DNA of 44,119 nt from contig NZ_WIWC01000043.1 in NCBI RefSeq assembly GCF_009600315.1, positions 1-44,119 on the forward strand, written 5' to 3'. The notes under the pieces were generated by a model. That model had not been told where the DNA came from and ran no database searches. It was given only the letters and a program-made list of their open reading frames with translations. Every line of letters starts with the position of its first letter. Within the stretch, counting starts at the first letter, position 1. A program made the translations under genes and the position numbers. Of this stretch, positions 33,082 through 41,325 are shown piece by piece. The DNA comes from Pseudomonas helleri. Its GTDB lineage: Bacteria; Pseudomonadota; Gammaproteobacteria; Pseudomonadales; Pseudomonadaceae.

Positions 33082-33171
33082 TGGCGGTGAAGGAGAGATT
33101 CGAACTCTCGATACAATTTCTTGTATACACACTTTCCAGGCGTGCTCCTTAAGCCACTCGGACACTTCACC
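33082..33171 (-). tRNA. tRNA-Ser (anticodon GGA)
   Basis: The 90-nt cloverleaf has acceptor arms GGTGAAG/CTTCACC, a D-arm TCCGAGTGGCTTAAGGAG, and the anticodon stem CACGC/GTGTG with loop CTGGAAA (anticodon at 33135-33137). It has the long variable arm typical of tRNA-Ser, the T-loop GTTCGAATC, and an encoded GCCA end. It reads UCC and UCU codons. Confidence 0.95.
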
Positions 33172-33477
33172 GTATCTCGTCAAACAAGTTCTGTCTGTCG
33201 AGGCGCGCTAATGTAGTCGAAAGCTTTCGATATGACAAATGTTTTTTTCAGATTTTTCATGCGGTTACAGAAATAGCTATTTTGAAGGGCCAATCAAGAG
33301 GGCTAATCAGCCAAACTCCAGTCTGGCCCAATACCCATCCCAACCCCAACTGTAGACGCGCCGCCTTCTATATAGAAGGCGCTTGCAAACGGCCTGACTC
33401 ACCAGTCAGTCACAGCGCTTTACCTGCGGCACTGCGCTGGGTAACGTCTGCCTCACTTAACTACAAGGAATTGCGCC
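33172..33477. other. Intergenic region upstream of crotonase gene
   Basis: About 300 bp carry no convincing gene. It must hold the tRNA-Ser promoter (minus strand) and the crotonase promoter (plus strand). A perfect 20-bp palindrome lies at 33362-33381. Confidence 0.5.
33362..33381. repeat. 20-bp perfect palindrome
   Basis: CGCCTTCTATATAGAAGGCG reads identically on both strands. It lies 97 bp before the crotonase start, with no T-run. It could be an operator for a dimeric regulator or an RNA hairpin. Confidence 0.7.
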
Positions 33478-34167
33478 ATGAGTGACTTGGTTTCCTATCA
33501 TCTGGATGAAGGCATCGCCACCCTGACCTTGAGCAATGGCAAGGTGAACGCCATTTCTCCTGAGGTGATATCTGCTTTCAATGCGGCACTGGATCAAGCC
33601 GAGAAAGATCGCGCGGTGGTCATTATTACCGGTCAGCCAGGGATACTGTCGGGCGGCTATGATTTGAAGGTGATGACCGCAAGTCCGGAACAGGCGATTG
33701 AGTTGGTTCGTCAGGGCTCCTCTCTGACGCGACGTCTTCTGTCGCACCCCTTCCCTGTGGTAATTGCCTGCCCGGGCCATGCCGTGGCCAAAGGAGCATT
33801 TCTATTGCTTTCAGTCGACTACCGGATCGGCGTTGAAGGCCCGTTCAGCATTGGTCTGAACGAGGTGCAAATCGGTATGACCATGCACCACGCTGGCATT
33901 GAGCTGGCCCGCGATCGCCTGCGTAAATCGGCGTTCCACCGCTCTGTTATCAACGGGGAAATGTTCAACCCGGTGAGTGCTGTCGACGCAGGTTTTCTCG
34001 ATCAGGTCGTCAAGCCTGAAGCATTGCTGGAGACAGCACGGGAAGTAGCGGGCCAATTGAAGAAAATCAACATGAGGGCCCACAAGAACACCAAGCTCAA
34101 AGTGCGCAAAGAACTGCTGGATACGCTGGATAAGGCTATCGAGCTGGATCAACATCACGCACTTTAA
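33478..34167 (+). CDS. Crotonase-family protein (enoyl-CoA hydratase/isomerase-like)
   Basis: The 229-residue crotonase-fold protein has oxyanion-hole segments SGGYDLK (about residues 59-65) and PGHAVAKGAFLLL (about 99-111), and a NEVQIGMTMH segment where many family members carry a catalytic Glu. It is shorter than typical 257-residue hydratases. The exact acyl-CoA substrate cannot be told. AAGGAATTGCGCC precedes the ATG. It is monocistronic, with a hairpin after the stop. Confidence 0.88.
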   Translation: MSDLVSYHLDEGIATLTLSNGKVNAISPEVISAFNAALDQAEKDRAVVIITGQPGILSGGYDLKVMTASPEQAIELVRQGSSLTRRLLSHPFPVVIACPGHAVAKGAFLLLSVDYRIGVEGPFSIGLNEVQIGMTMHHAGIELARDRLRKSAFHRSVINGEMFNPVSAVDAGFLDQVVKPEALLETAREVAGQLKKINMRAHKNTKLKVRKELLDTLDKAIELDQHHAL

Positions 34168-34181
34168 TCTTTCCCGAACGG

Positions 34182-34214
34182 TCAATCCCGAATGCTACAG
34201 GCAATCGGGATTGA
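34182..34214 (+). terminator. Hairpin after crotonase gene
   Basis: TCAATCCCGA (34182-34191) and TCGGGATTGA (34205-34214) form a perfect 10-bp stem with a 13-nt loop, 14 bp past the stop. There is no T-run. Confidence 0.6.
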
Positions 34215-34377
34215 CTCTCAGGCTGTTTACGCACGGTAAACACCTCTAGCCCGTACTTCAGAGCCCTCGTTGAAACAAATGCTTAAACATCAGTAATCTC
34301 CTTCGTGTATCGGGGTAATTGCCGAATACGGAGCACATCCGTACACTGCGCCACCTTTGATTTCGGCGATTCTGTAA

Positions 34378-35160
34378 ATGCTACTTTCGTTACGTATGTT
34401 GTTACTGAGCTTGCATTTCGTGGCAGCGGGTATTTTGGGCGTGCTGCTCGGCATGTGCCGACCTTTCAATCCGGACAACAGCAGACTCTGTGCCCGGATT
34501 TATGCCTGGCCTGCGAAGTGGATTTTGGGCTACACCCTCAAGACAGAAGTCGGTCCGTTGATGGACAAACCGCAGAGCTGCGTAATCATCGCAAACCATC
34601 AATCCAACTATGATTTGTTTGTGTTTGGCAATGTAGTACCCCACCGCACGGTGTGCATCAGCAAAAAAAGCCTTAAATGGGTGCCTCTCTTTGGGCAGCT
34701 GTTCTGGCTGGCCGGCAATGTGCTGATTGATCGAGGCAATGCCCACAAAGCGCGCAAATCCATGCAAATGACGACCCGCACGCTCCAGGAAAAAGACACC
34801 TCGATCTGGGTCTTCCCGGAGGGCACGCGCAATTTAGGCAAAACCTTGCTGCCCTTCAAAAAAGGCGCGTTCCAAATGGCGATCACTGCTGGCGTGCCTA
34901 TCGTGCCGGTATGTGTGAGCACGTACTCACAGCATTTGAAACTTAACCGCTGGCGCAGTGCCGATATTCAGATTCGCTCCTTGCCTGCCATTCCAACCGC
35001 TGGCCTGACGCTGGATGACATGCCTGCCCTGATGGAACAGTGTCGCGAGCAAATGCGTGACTGCATCGAGGCGATGGATCGAGAGCTCCTCACTCTGCAT
35101 AACCGTCGCCTGTCTGCGCCGCCTAAACCCAAAGCCACAGCGTCAAACCCGAACCTCTGA
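34378..35160 (+). CDS. 1-acyl-sn-glycerol-3-phosphate acyltransferase (PlsC family)
   Basis: The 260-residue membrane-associated acyltransferase has an N-terminal hydrophobic helix (about 1-26), the catalytic H-X4-D box His74-Asp79 (NHQSNYD), an FPEGTR box (146-151) and VPIVPVCVS further on. It should acylate lysophosphatidic acid in phospholipid synthesis. Pseudomonads have several paralogues and the main PlsC cannot be told from this alone. The C-terminal tail is Pro/Lys-rich. The Shine-Dalgarno site is weak for both the ATG at 34378 and the one at 34396. Confidence 0.88.
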   Translation: MLLSLRMLLLSLHFVAAGILGVLLGMCRPFNPDNSRLCARIYAWPAKWILGYTLKTEVGPLMDKPQSCVIIANHQSNYDLFVFGNVVPHRTVCISKKSLKWVPLFGQLFWLAGNVLIDRGNAHKARKSMQMTTRTLQEKDTSIWVFPEGTRNLGKTLLPFKKGAFQMAITAGVPIVPVCVSTYSQHLKLNRWRSADIQIRSLPAIPTAGLTLDDMPALMEQCREQMRDCIEAMDRELLTLHNRRLSAPPKPKATASNPNL

Positions 35161-35240
35161 ATGTTTGTTGACTCAAAGGGAGGCATTGCGCGCTAAGCTG
35201 CTGCGTGCCTTAACCCTTTGAAGAAGAAGCGATTAGAACT

Positions 35241-36212
35241 ATGGGGAAAGTTATTGCAGCTGCGGTTTATAACGCGGGCAAGAAAATCACAGACATTACA
35301 CCGGACGAAAGCAGCACATGGGCTCAAAAGCCCGGCCACTTTGTCTGGATGGGCCTGGAACAGCCTGACGCGCAACAATTAGCAGACTTGCAGCGCCAAT
35401 TCCATTTGCATGAACTGGCCATCGAAGATGCACTGGAACAACACAGTCGCCCCAAGCTCGAAACCTTCGGTGATGCCCTGTTCATCGTCATCTATTCGCC
35501 GATTCGAACGGATGGCATTCTAGAGTTCATCGAAACTCATATCTTCGCTGGCAATGGCTACATCATCACCTGCCGCAATGGTCACTCAGCCTCTTACCGA
35601 GCGGTACGTCAGCGCTGCGAGGCACGCCCGTTGCTCCTGGAGCATGGCGAGGATTTTGTACTGTATGCCTTGCTCGACTTTGTGACCGAGAGCTATCAAC
35701 CAGTCAGTGAAGCCATCCACGCCGAAATCGAGCAGCTGGAACGCAATATTCTCGGCAACACCCTCAATGAAGCGGACATCGTGCACTTGCACAGCCTGCG
35801 TCGTGATGTTCTGCGTTTACGTCGCTATGTCGCACCCATGGTCGAGATCAGCGAGGAATTACAGCGCCTGACCTTTCCCTTTATCGACAAAAACATGCGT
35901 CCGTATTTTCGTGATGTGCAAATTCACGTCACGCGCCAGATGGAAGACCTCACCACCCTGCGCGATATCGCCACGCAAACCATTGAAATCGTGGTGTTGC
36001 TGGAATCCTCACGACAAAGCATCGTGCAGCGTAAATTCGCCGCATGGGCAGCTATTCTGGCTTTTCCAACGGCGGTTGCCGGCATATATGGGATGAACTT
36101 CCAGAACATGCCAGAGCTAACCTGGCATTACGGTTATTTCGGTGTACTCGGGTTTATAACGCTGGGCGTCACGGGGTTATGGGCCAGTTTCAAACGCTCT
36201 GGCTGGCTATAA
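35241..36212 (+). CDS. CorA-family magnesium/cobalt transporter
   Basis: The 323-residue protein has a large N-terminal cytoplasmic domain (about 1-265) with a long helical stretch. Two C-terminal TM helices follow, the first ending in the selectivity motif YGMNFQNMPEL (near residue 290). The next loop and TM2 close with basic KRSGWL. It forms a homopentameric channel for Mg2+ and related divalent ions in the family. AAGAAGAAG lies before the ATG. A bidirectional hairpin follows the stop. Confidence 0.92.
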   Translation: MGKVIAAAVYNAGKKITDITPDESSTWAQKPGHFVWMGLEQPDAQQLADLQRQFHLHELAIEDALEQHSRPKLETFGDALFIVIYSPIRTDGILEFIETHIFAGNGYIITCRNGHSASYRAVRQRCEARPLLLEHGEDFVLYALLDFVTESYQPVSEAIHAEIEQLERNILGNTLNEADIVHLHSLRRDVLRLRRYVAPMVEISEELQRLTFPFIDKNMRPYFRDVQIHVTRQMEDLTTLRDIATQTIEIVVLLESSRQSIVQRKFAAWAAILAFPTAVAGIYGMNFQNMPELTWHYGYFGVLGFITLGVTGLWASFKRSGWL

Positions 36213-36234
36213 CACGCACCTTCTGTGAAACAGC

Positions 36235-36258
36235 AAACGGGGCCGTATGGCCCCGTTT
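36235..36258. terminator. Hairpin between corA and amidotransferase
   Basis: AAACGGGGCC and GGCCCCGTTT pair perfectly over 10 bp around GTAT. It lies between convergent genes and ends in short T-runs on both strands. Confidence 0.8.
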
Positions 36259-36278
36259 CTGTATGTCAGTAATTAACG

Positions 36279-36998
36279 TCAAACCTTGTGTGGCTGGGAG
36301 ACAAAACGCATCATCCATTCAGCAACGGTACGACCGTGATGCTCTCGCTCCAGGCTGGAAACGCCGCTGGAATAGATCTGATCGCCCAGATGCTCATGAC
36401 GCAGATCGAGCAAGGCTCGTGAGTAGTCATGAATAAACTCGGGATGCCCTTGAAAACACAGCACTTGGTCATTGATGTGATAGGCGGCAAATGGACAGAA
36501 GTCGCTGGATGCAATGACCGTAGCATTCTCTGGCAATGCCGTGACCTGATCCTGGTGACTGATCAACAGCGTCAGGTCCTCAACGACTGGGCTCATCCAC
36601 GGCGCCTTGGCCGCCAGCGTGTACTGATGAGTTCCTACACCCCAACCCTGGCTGGCGCGCTCGCTCTTGCCGCCCAGTAGAAGCGCCAGCAGTTGATGAC
36701 CGAAGCACACGCCCAGCAGTTTATCGCCCTGCTCATAACGAATGAGCAAATAGGCTTTGAGTACCTGTATCCACGGATCCGTACCGAAAGAGTCCGCCTT
36801 GCTGCCTGTCACCAGGTAAGCGTCAAACACTTCATCATCCGCAGGGTAGTCACCCTGCATTACGTTAAATACTTCGAAGCTGGCCGCAATGGGCTGCTGG
36901 GAGAACAGATGTTTGAACATCTGCCCATAGCCTTGGTATTGATCAATAAACTCTGGACGCAGGATGTCGGTTTCCAGAATGCAAATGCGTAGCGACAT
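36279..36998 (-). CDS. Class I glutamine amidotransferase-like protein
   Basis: The 239-residue protein has the GATase fold with nucleophile Cys98 (GVCFGHQLLALL) and the His185-Glu187 pair (CFQGHPEFI), so the triad is intact. It resembles the amidotransferase domain of GMP synthase or gamma-glutamyl-hydrolase-type proteins but has no synthase domain. The acceptor is unknown. I chose the ATG at 36998 (MSLRICILE) after AGGAAC; the frame open to 37154 lacks homology. Confidence 0.88.
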   Translation of the reverse strand: MSLRICILETDILRPEFIDQYQGYGQMFKHLFSQQPIAASFEVFNVMQGDYPADDEVFDAYLVTGSKADSFGTDPWIQVLKAYLLIRYEQGDKLLGVCFGHQLLALLLGGKSERASQGWGVGTHQYTLAAKAPWMSPVVEDLTLLISHQDQVTALPENATVIASSDFCPFAAYHINDQVLCFQGHPEFIHDYSRALLDLRHEHLGDQIYSSGVSSLEREHHGRTVAEWMMRFVSQPHKV

Positions 36999-37411
36999 AA
37001 AAGTTCCTGGCACGATAACGGCGATTTTGAAGAGGACAACGTGTCCAGCCTGCCTTGTACGACATTTCATGGCAAGCACTGAACGCCCCCTCAAAGGCCA
37101 ATCACTTACACCCACTAGAGCACTTTCGACAATCAAATGACGCCTGAAAAACATTCCCTGACGAACGGTAGGTGCCTAAGCATGGGTGATAGCCAATTGC
37201 CCACCGCGTCTAGCAATGGCCTGACAGGGCAAGGGTAACGCTGGTAATAGCGTTTTAGAAACCTACTGCACTTAGATGATGTGAAACGGTTCTAAGTCAT
37301 GTGTTATGGGGCTCTAAGGTTAACTTTGTTGACGGGTCAGGCGCTTTTCAGGGGGCGCGCCCTTGTCATGGAGCGTCGCCGTTCAGGAATAACAACAAAA
37401 GGCAGGTCGCC
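36999..37411. other. 412-bp intergenic region
   Basis: Convincing coding sequence is absent up to the short gene at 37412. It contains the amidotransferase promoter (minus), a hairpin AACGCT/AGCGTT followed by TTTT at 37237-37256, and a GGGCGCGCCC palindrome near 37353. The right part should hold the promoter of the small membrane peptide. I cannot assign an RNA gene. Confidence 0.4.
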
Positions 37412-37507
37412 ATGTTTAAACATACGAAAGTACGCCAGGCTGGACTTATTCTCTTCGCCACCACATTGCTGCTGATTTTGCCTAATCTGACCAAGGTTAT
37501 CGGATGA
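37412..37507 (+). CDS. 31-residue single-TM membrane peptide
   Basis: This short frame encodes a basic N-terminus (MFKHTKVRQ) followed by a hydrophobic helix (AGLILFATTLLLILPNLTKV), typical of a small inner-membrane peptide with the N-terminus in the cytoplasm. GGCAGG lies about eight bases before the ATG. No family is assigned. It stands alone between long intergenic stretches and is followed by a hairpin at 37558-37584. Confidence rests on hydrophobicity, basic N-terminus and ribosome site only. Confidence 0.55.
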   Translation: MFKHTKVRQAGLILFATTLLLILPNLTKVIG

Positions 37508-37557
37508 CCCGCCCTCGTCAGCTCAGAACAGACTCTCGCACTGTGACTTCTAGACGA

Positions 37558-37584
37558 CAACGGCCGACCCAAGGCCAGCCGTTG
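37558..37584. terminator. Hairpin between small peptide and RraB-like gene
   Basis: CAACGGC (37558-37564) and GCCGTTG (37578-37584) pair perfectly with a 13-nt loop that contains GGCC. It lies between convergent genes without a clear T-run. Confidence 0.5.
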
Positions 37585-37600
37585 ATCACCACTCTCGGAT

Positions 37601-37942
37601 TTAGTTAAGCAGGCTACGAACCTCCTGCTTGACCCCCCACCCTTCAATAACGCCTCCCAGCGGAACAACGACCGCTTCGAAGTCCTGCTCAAACTCGCCA
37701 ATACCGCCGTAGGTTGCGTACATCACCTTACTCAACTCAAGGTGCCAGGCGCCGTCATCGCGCACATTGACCTGGGCATTAAGACATTCTCCACAAAATT
37801 TCCCTGCAGCCCTGCGTGCCCGCTCCTCGTCCGGGAAGATGGCGTAAAACTCAATGGGATGAATGCGTGCAAAATCAAAACCGCCTTCTTTCATGCGGCG
37901 CAGCACGTAGCTGCTGAGGTCTTCTTGATGGGCTGTGCTCAT
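37601..37942 (-). CDS. RraB-family ribonuclease E regulator-like protein
   Basis: The 113-residue acidic protein matches the RraB fold: FIxPIEFYAIFPDEERARRAA near residues 25-45, followed by a beta-alpha unit and FEQDFEAVVVPLGGVIEGWGV. RraB inhibits RNase E in E. coli; whether this smaller member does so is unproven. GGAGGA lies six bases before the ATG at 37942. The upstream frame to 38164 has an unrelated, signal-like sequence and is not part of the gene. Confidence 0.82.
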   Translation of the reverse strand: MSTAHQEDLSSYVLRRMKEGGFDFARIHPIEFYAIFPDEERARRAAGKFCGECLNAQVNVRDDGAWHLELSKVMYATYGGIGEFEQDFEAVVVPLGGVIEGWGVKQEVRSLLN

Positions 37943-38207
37943 GAAACGTCCTCCTCGCAATGGATAGACATTTAGCGCTCCCGAGAGGGCAAGGGTTTGC
38001 CGAGTCGGGAGTAATAAGCATGTAGCGAACAAGATCAGAATCGGTCGAATACACCTGCGACCTGGAAGCAGAGTAGTCCTCTGTGGCATGAACTGCCAAG
38101 TCAGCGCCATACAAAAAAACTTACGATTAAAGAAAAACTTACCGGCGTCGCCCGAACCCTGCACAGATGCGCTGTTCAGAACCGGGCAGTCGCTCCGGTA
38201 AAATGTA

Positions 38208-38813
38208 TTACTTCTGCGCGCGCTCTTTAAGTGCCTTCAAGGTATTGAAGGGCGCATCCACTACAAATTTGTTGGCCAACCACGAAGGCACGCTACCACC
38301 TGGCTCGGTGTGCACCTGATAAGTGACTTCAGTTTGATTGGCACCTTTAGGCACCAGCTTCCAAAAGCCTTTGACCTGGGCAACACGGACAAAACCCTTC
38401 TCTTCAGGAAGATACGTTGGCAGTCCTTCGAGTGTACGAGTCAAGGTGCCATCAGATGCTTTATTGGTGGTAACCAATAGAACTGAATCTCGCGGTGTCA
38501 CTGGCCAGGGCGTATTGAATTGGGTATAGGTCCAGCTTTTATCGCCTTCGTGCTTGAGCAGTTTTTGCGTTTTACACTCGTATATCCAGGCACAAGCACC
38601 TGCAACGTCTTCTTGCAAGGCACTGATTTTAGCGACCGGCGCGTTGATAAGTGTGACACCTTGATAAGCCTTGTACTGCGATCCTGGAACTTCAATCAAG
38701 GAGACTTTAATCCCGTCTTCATCCTTTGCTACTTTCCAGTCTTCTGCGTGGGCTACACCCGCCAACAGAACACTAAAACCACATGCCAGTGCAACTTGAT
38801 GCAACGAACCCAT
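38208..38813 (-). CDS. Secreted START-domain lipid-binding-like protein
   Basis: The 201-residue protein has a signal peptide (about 1-23, ending VAHA). A START/SRPBCC domain follows (about 25-200), with WKVAKDEDGIKVSLIEVPGS at its start, FNTPWPVTPRDSVLLV in the middle and VPSWLANKFVVDAPFNTLKAL at its C-terminal helix. It should bind a hydrophobic ligand in the periplasm. AAGGA before the ATG at 38813 fixes the start. ykgJ lies 46 bp upstream, so they may be co-transcribed. Confidence 0.88.
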   Translation of the reverse strand: MGSLHQVALACGFSVLLAGVAHAEDWKVAKDEDGIKVSLIEVPGSQYKAYQGVTLINAPVAKISALQEDVAGACAWIYECKTQKLLKHEGDKSWTYTQFNTPWPVTPRDSVLLVTTNKASDGTLTRTLEGLPTYLPEEKGFVRVAQVKGFWKLVPKGANQTEVTYQVHTEPGGSVPSWLANKFVVDAPFNTLKALKERAQK

Positions 38814-38859
38814 TGTTTTATTCCTTATTGTTGAGGTTTGTTCTTTGAGCCTAAACACA

Positions 38860-39114
38860 CTAAGCCGCAGTCATTCGCTCCCACCAACCGATCAGATTGA
38901 TAGCTTCTTCCCGGTCGTTGCCGCACACGTCGATATTGGCTTTGAAATCACTGCATACCGCGGGGCGCTCAGGCTGACCAAACAATCCACACAGCGCGTC
39001 GACTGAGAGGTGCACGCAACGCTCACCGGCCGGCTTACCGTTGGGCATGCCCGGCAAGGGTGTACTGATGGAGGGGGCGATGCAGCAAGCGCCACAGCCT
39101 TCACGGCAATTCAT
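38860..39114 (-). CDS. YkgJ-family cysteine cluster protein
   Basis: The 84-residue protein has the zinc/iron-chelating CxxCxxxCC pattern (NCREGCGACC), a middle CVHLSVDALCGLF and a C-terminal CSDFKANIDVC. Eight cysteines are spaced as in YkgJ-type proteins (PF03692). Metal binding is expected; function is unknown. The ATG at 39114 is better than a TTG seven codons upstream. A TGACTGA inverted repeat lies about 95-120 bp upstream. Confidence 0.85.
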   Translation of the reverse strand: MNCREGCGACCIAPSISTPLPGMPNGKPAGERCVHLSVDALCGLFGQPERPAVCSDFKANIDVCGNDREEAINLIGWWERMTAA

Positions 39115-39207
39115 AAGCGTCTCATTGAGGGGCAAAGTGGGTTGATGACAAGGGATAGTACTCGCTGGAACAGGCGTTTGAAATTGACCGTTCAGCAGAA
39201 AACGAGG

Positions 39208-39232
39208 TGACTGAACAGTCAGTTTTCAGTCA
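39208..39232. promoter_or_regulatory. TGACTGA inverted repeats upstream of ykgJ-like gene
   Basis: TGACTGA (39208-39214) and TCAGTCA (39226-39232) are perfectly inverted with an 11-bp spacer. A nested ACTGA-ACAG-TCAGT is also present. This looks like a TetR-type operator; the regulator is unknown. Confidence 0.5.
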
Positions 39233-39265
39233 GACACGCGGGGATAACCGCCGCATTTCACAGCC

Positions 39266-39739
39266 TTACTGCTTGAATTCAAACTCCAACGCCGCACCTT
39301 CAATTTCATTCTGTCGTGCTTCGTTACGAAGTTGCAGGCCCATCTCGTTGCTGATGAGGCGCCCGTTCAATTGAAACGGACTGTCTTGAGCCGTCTTGTC
39401 GCCAAACATGTTCGGTAGCAACGGTTTATGTGCAGGCATTGGAACAGTACCCAAAGGCCTGAGTTGGCGGACCATATCGGGCGGCAAGCTTAAATCCAGT
39501 TTGGCAGTGGGCAAAGGCTTTTTCGCGCTCTTGCGTGCCGCTCTGGACTTGGACGCCGCAGACGATTTTTTTTGGGCCGCTGCCTGTTTCGCGCTGACCG
39601 CAGATTTTGCCGCGGGCTGAGTGGCATGCGGCCTGACACTGGAAGCTTCAGCCTGCGGCTGAGCAGCGGTAGCCGCAGCAGCATTCAACGCAGTCAATAT
39701 GCCCGCCAGTATGAATCCCAGACAATATCTCGCTTTCAT
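39266..39739 (-). CDS. Secreted Lys/Ala-rich hypothetical protein
   Basis: The 157-residue protein has a signal peptide (MKARYCLGFILAGILTALN, cleavage after ATA). A long low-complexity region rich in Ala, Lys, Ser and Gln follows (about 27-82), then a C-terminal part with LPPDMVRQLRPLGTVPMP and LEFEFKQ at the very end. The C-terminal motif suggests a conserved domain, but I do not recognise it. The basic repeat could bind DNA, peptidoglycan or an acidic partner. The start at 39739 is set by the signal peptide. Confidence 0.65.
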   Translation of the reverse strand: MKARYCLGFILAGILTALNAAAATAAQPQAEASSVRPHATQPAAKSAVSAKQAAAQKKSSAASKSRAARKSAKKPLPTAKLDLSLPPDMVRQLRPLGTVPMPAHKPLLPNMFGDKTAQDSPFQLNGRLISNEMGLQLRNEARQNEIEGAALEFEFKQ

Positions 39740-39841
39740 AACTCCACAGCTTCTACGGTTAAGGTGCAAATGCTGGCCTTTTAGTCATAGCCTGACAAGC
39801 CGAATTTCAGCACCCGGTATATGCGGGGACGCACAGCTCAA

Positions 39842-41281
39842 TCAGTAAAGACTTGCTGTCTCTTGGCACAGCTGACTGGCCAACATTCCCAGAGTCATTA
39901 ACGCCCGCTCGGCTTCGCGATTCCAGGGGATGCCGCAGTTTAGTCGAATACAGTGATTAAACTGCTCGGTGTTGCTGAAAATCAGCCCCGGCGCAATGCT
40001 GATCCCCTGCTGTAAAGCCCGTACATGCAATTCCTGGGTATTAACTCGCCCAGGCAAGCTTACCCACAAAATAAAGCCCCCACTGGGACGCGACATTTGC
40101 GTGCCTTGAGGGAAGTGCTGTTGAACGGCCAACTGGAATGCACTCAGATTTTTGCGGTACTCCTGTCGGATGTAACGCAAATGGCGGTCGTAACCGCCAT
40201 TTTCAAGGTAGGCCGCCACACCCATCTGCGTCACGCTACAGGCCGAGTGCGTGGTAAAAGTTTGCAGACGCTGGATTTCCTGCTGAAATTTACCGGCTAT
40301 CATCCAGCCGATTCGTACACCCGGCGACAATGTTTTCGAGAAACTTGAGCAGTAAATCACACGATCCAGACGGTCATAAGCTTTCAACGCTTTGGTGCGC
40401 CCCACCTCAAACATCAGTTCGCCGTAAATATCATCCTCAACTATCTGGATGTCGAAATCCGACGCCAAACGCAGCAGCTGCTTTTGCCGTTCTTCCGGCA
40501 TGGTGCCTCCCAGCGGATTGCTGAGGCGCGTGGTCAACACCAAGGCTTTGATCGACCACTGGTTAGCGGCCAGTTGCAGAGCTTCAAGGCTCATGCCCGT
40601 GGCAGGATCACTGGGGATTTCGATGACTTTCAGCCCCAATAGATCCGCGAGTTGCAGTAACCCGTAATAGGTCGGTGATTCGGCTGCTATCAAGTCCCCC
40701 GGACGCGTCAGTACCCGCAATGACATTTGTAAGGCGTCGACACAACCGTGAGTGATGATGACTTCCGAAGGATCGACCACAACCCCTGCGTCACGCATAC
40801 GGATCGCAACCTGCCGGCGCAGCGGTTCAAAGCCAGGGCTGAACATGTAACTGAACGCTCGCGGGCTGTGAAAGCGCGTGACCTTGGCCAGTTGTTGGTG
40901 TAACGCCCGCACGGGCAAATAGTCGACACTCGGCACAGCAGCGCCTAGCGGAAACACGCCCTCGCGACGGGACTCGACCAGCACTTGTTGAATGATGCTA
41001 CTGCGGGTAACCAGGCCGGGACGCTCTACACGAGCGATGTCCGGGGTGGGCGCCGTTAATGCCGGAGTCTGATGTACGTAGTACCCCGACTGCGGTCGTG
41101 CGCGAATCAGACCTTGATCTTCAAGGTTGGCGTAAGCCTGCAACACGGTTGCGTGGCTGACATTGAGCTGAGAGCTCATTTTGCGCACTGAAGGCACGCG
41201 CTCACCCGGCTGATAAACGCCACGCCGGATATCCTCAGCCAATTGCTGAGCAATACGTTGATAGAGCAACAGATTGGTCAT
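39842..41281 (-). CDS. MocR-family (GntR + aminotransferase) transcriptional regulator
   Basis: The 479-residue regulator has an N-terminal GntR winged helix (about 1-70; RVPSVRKMSSQLNVSHATVLQAYANLE) and a fold-type I aminotransferase domain (about 110-470). Lys316 in SSFSKTLSPGVRIGW is the expected PLP residue. MocR proteins sense PLP or amino-acid derivatives. No obvious target gene is divergent; the 174-bp upstream gap carries repeated AACTGT(N4)GTA-like elements, so it may autoregulate. A biosynthetic role is unlikely. Confidence 0.92.
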   Translation of the reverse strand: MTNLLLYQRIAQQLAEDIRRGVYQPGERVPSVRKMSSQLNVSHATVLQAYANLEDQGLIRARPQSGYYVHQTPALTAPTPDIARVERPGLVTRSSIIQQVLVESRREGVFPLGAAVPSVDYLPVRALHQQLAKVTRFHSPRAFSYMFSPGFEPLRRQVAIRMRDAGVVVDPSEVIITHGCVDALQMSLRVLTRPGDLIAAESPTYYGLLQLADLLGLKVIEIPSDPATGMSLEALQLAANQWSIKALVLTTRLSNPLGGTMPEERQKQLLRLASDFDIQIVEDDIYGELMFEVGRTKALKAYDRLDRVIYCSSFSKTLSPGVRIGWMIAGKFQQEIQRLQTFTTHSACSVTQMGVAAYLENGGYDRHLRYIRQEYRKNLSAFQLAVQQHFPQGTQMSRPSGGFILWVSLPGRVNTQELHVRALQQGISIAPGLIFSNTEQFNHCIRLNCGIPWNREAERALMTLGMLASQLCQETASLY

Positions 41282-41325
41282 GGCGTAGCACTCACTGTTC
41301 AGGCTTTGTTTTTGTGTCGAACAAT

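Noticed and set aside
32282..33130. TTGTATACAC shared by the toxin-antitoxin promoter and the variable arm of tRNA-Ser
   Set aside because: Only about 10 bp are shared, with different flanks, so it is not evidence of an attachment-site duplication.
32883..33170. 95-codon minus-strand frame overlapping the tRNA
   Set aside because: It runs through the tRNA-Ser gene and its terminator and has no protein-like composition.
37601..38164. Longer 187-residue version of the RraB-like protein
   Set aside because: The extra N-terminal part has no homology, and a strong GGAGGA site supports the start at 37942.
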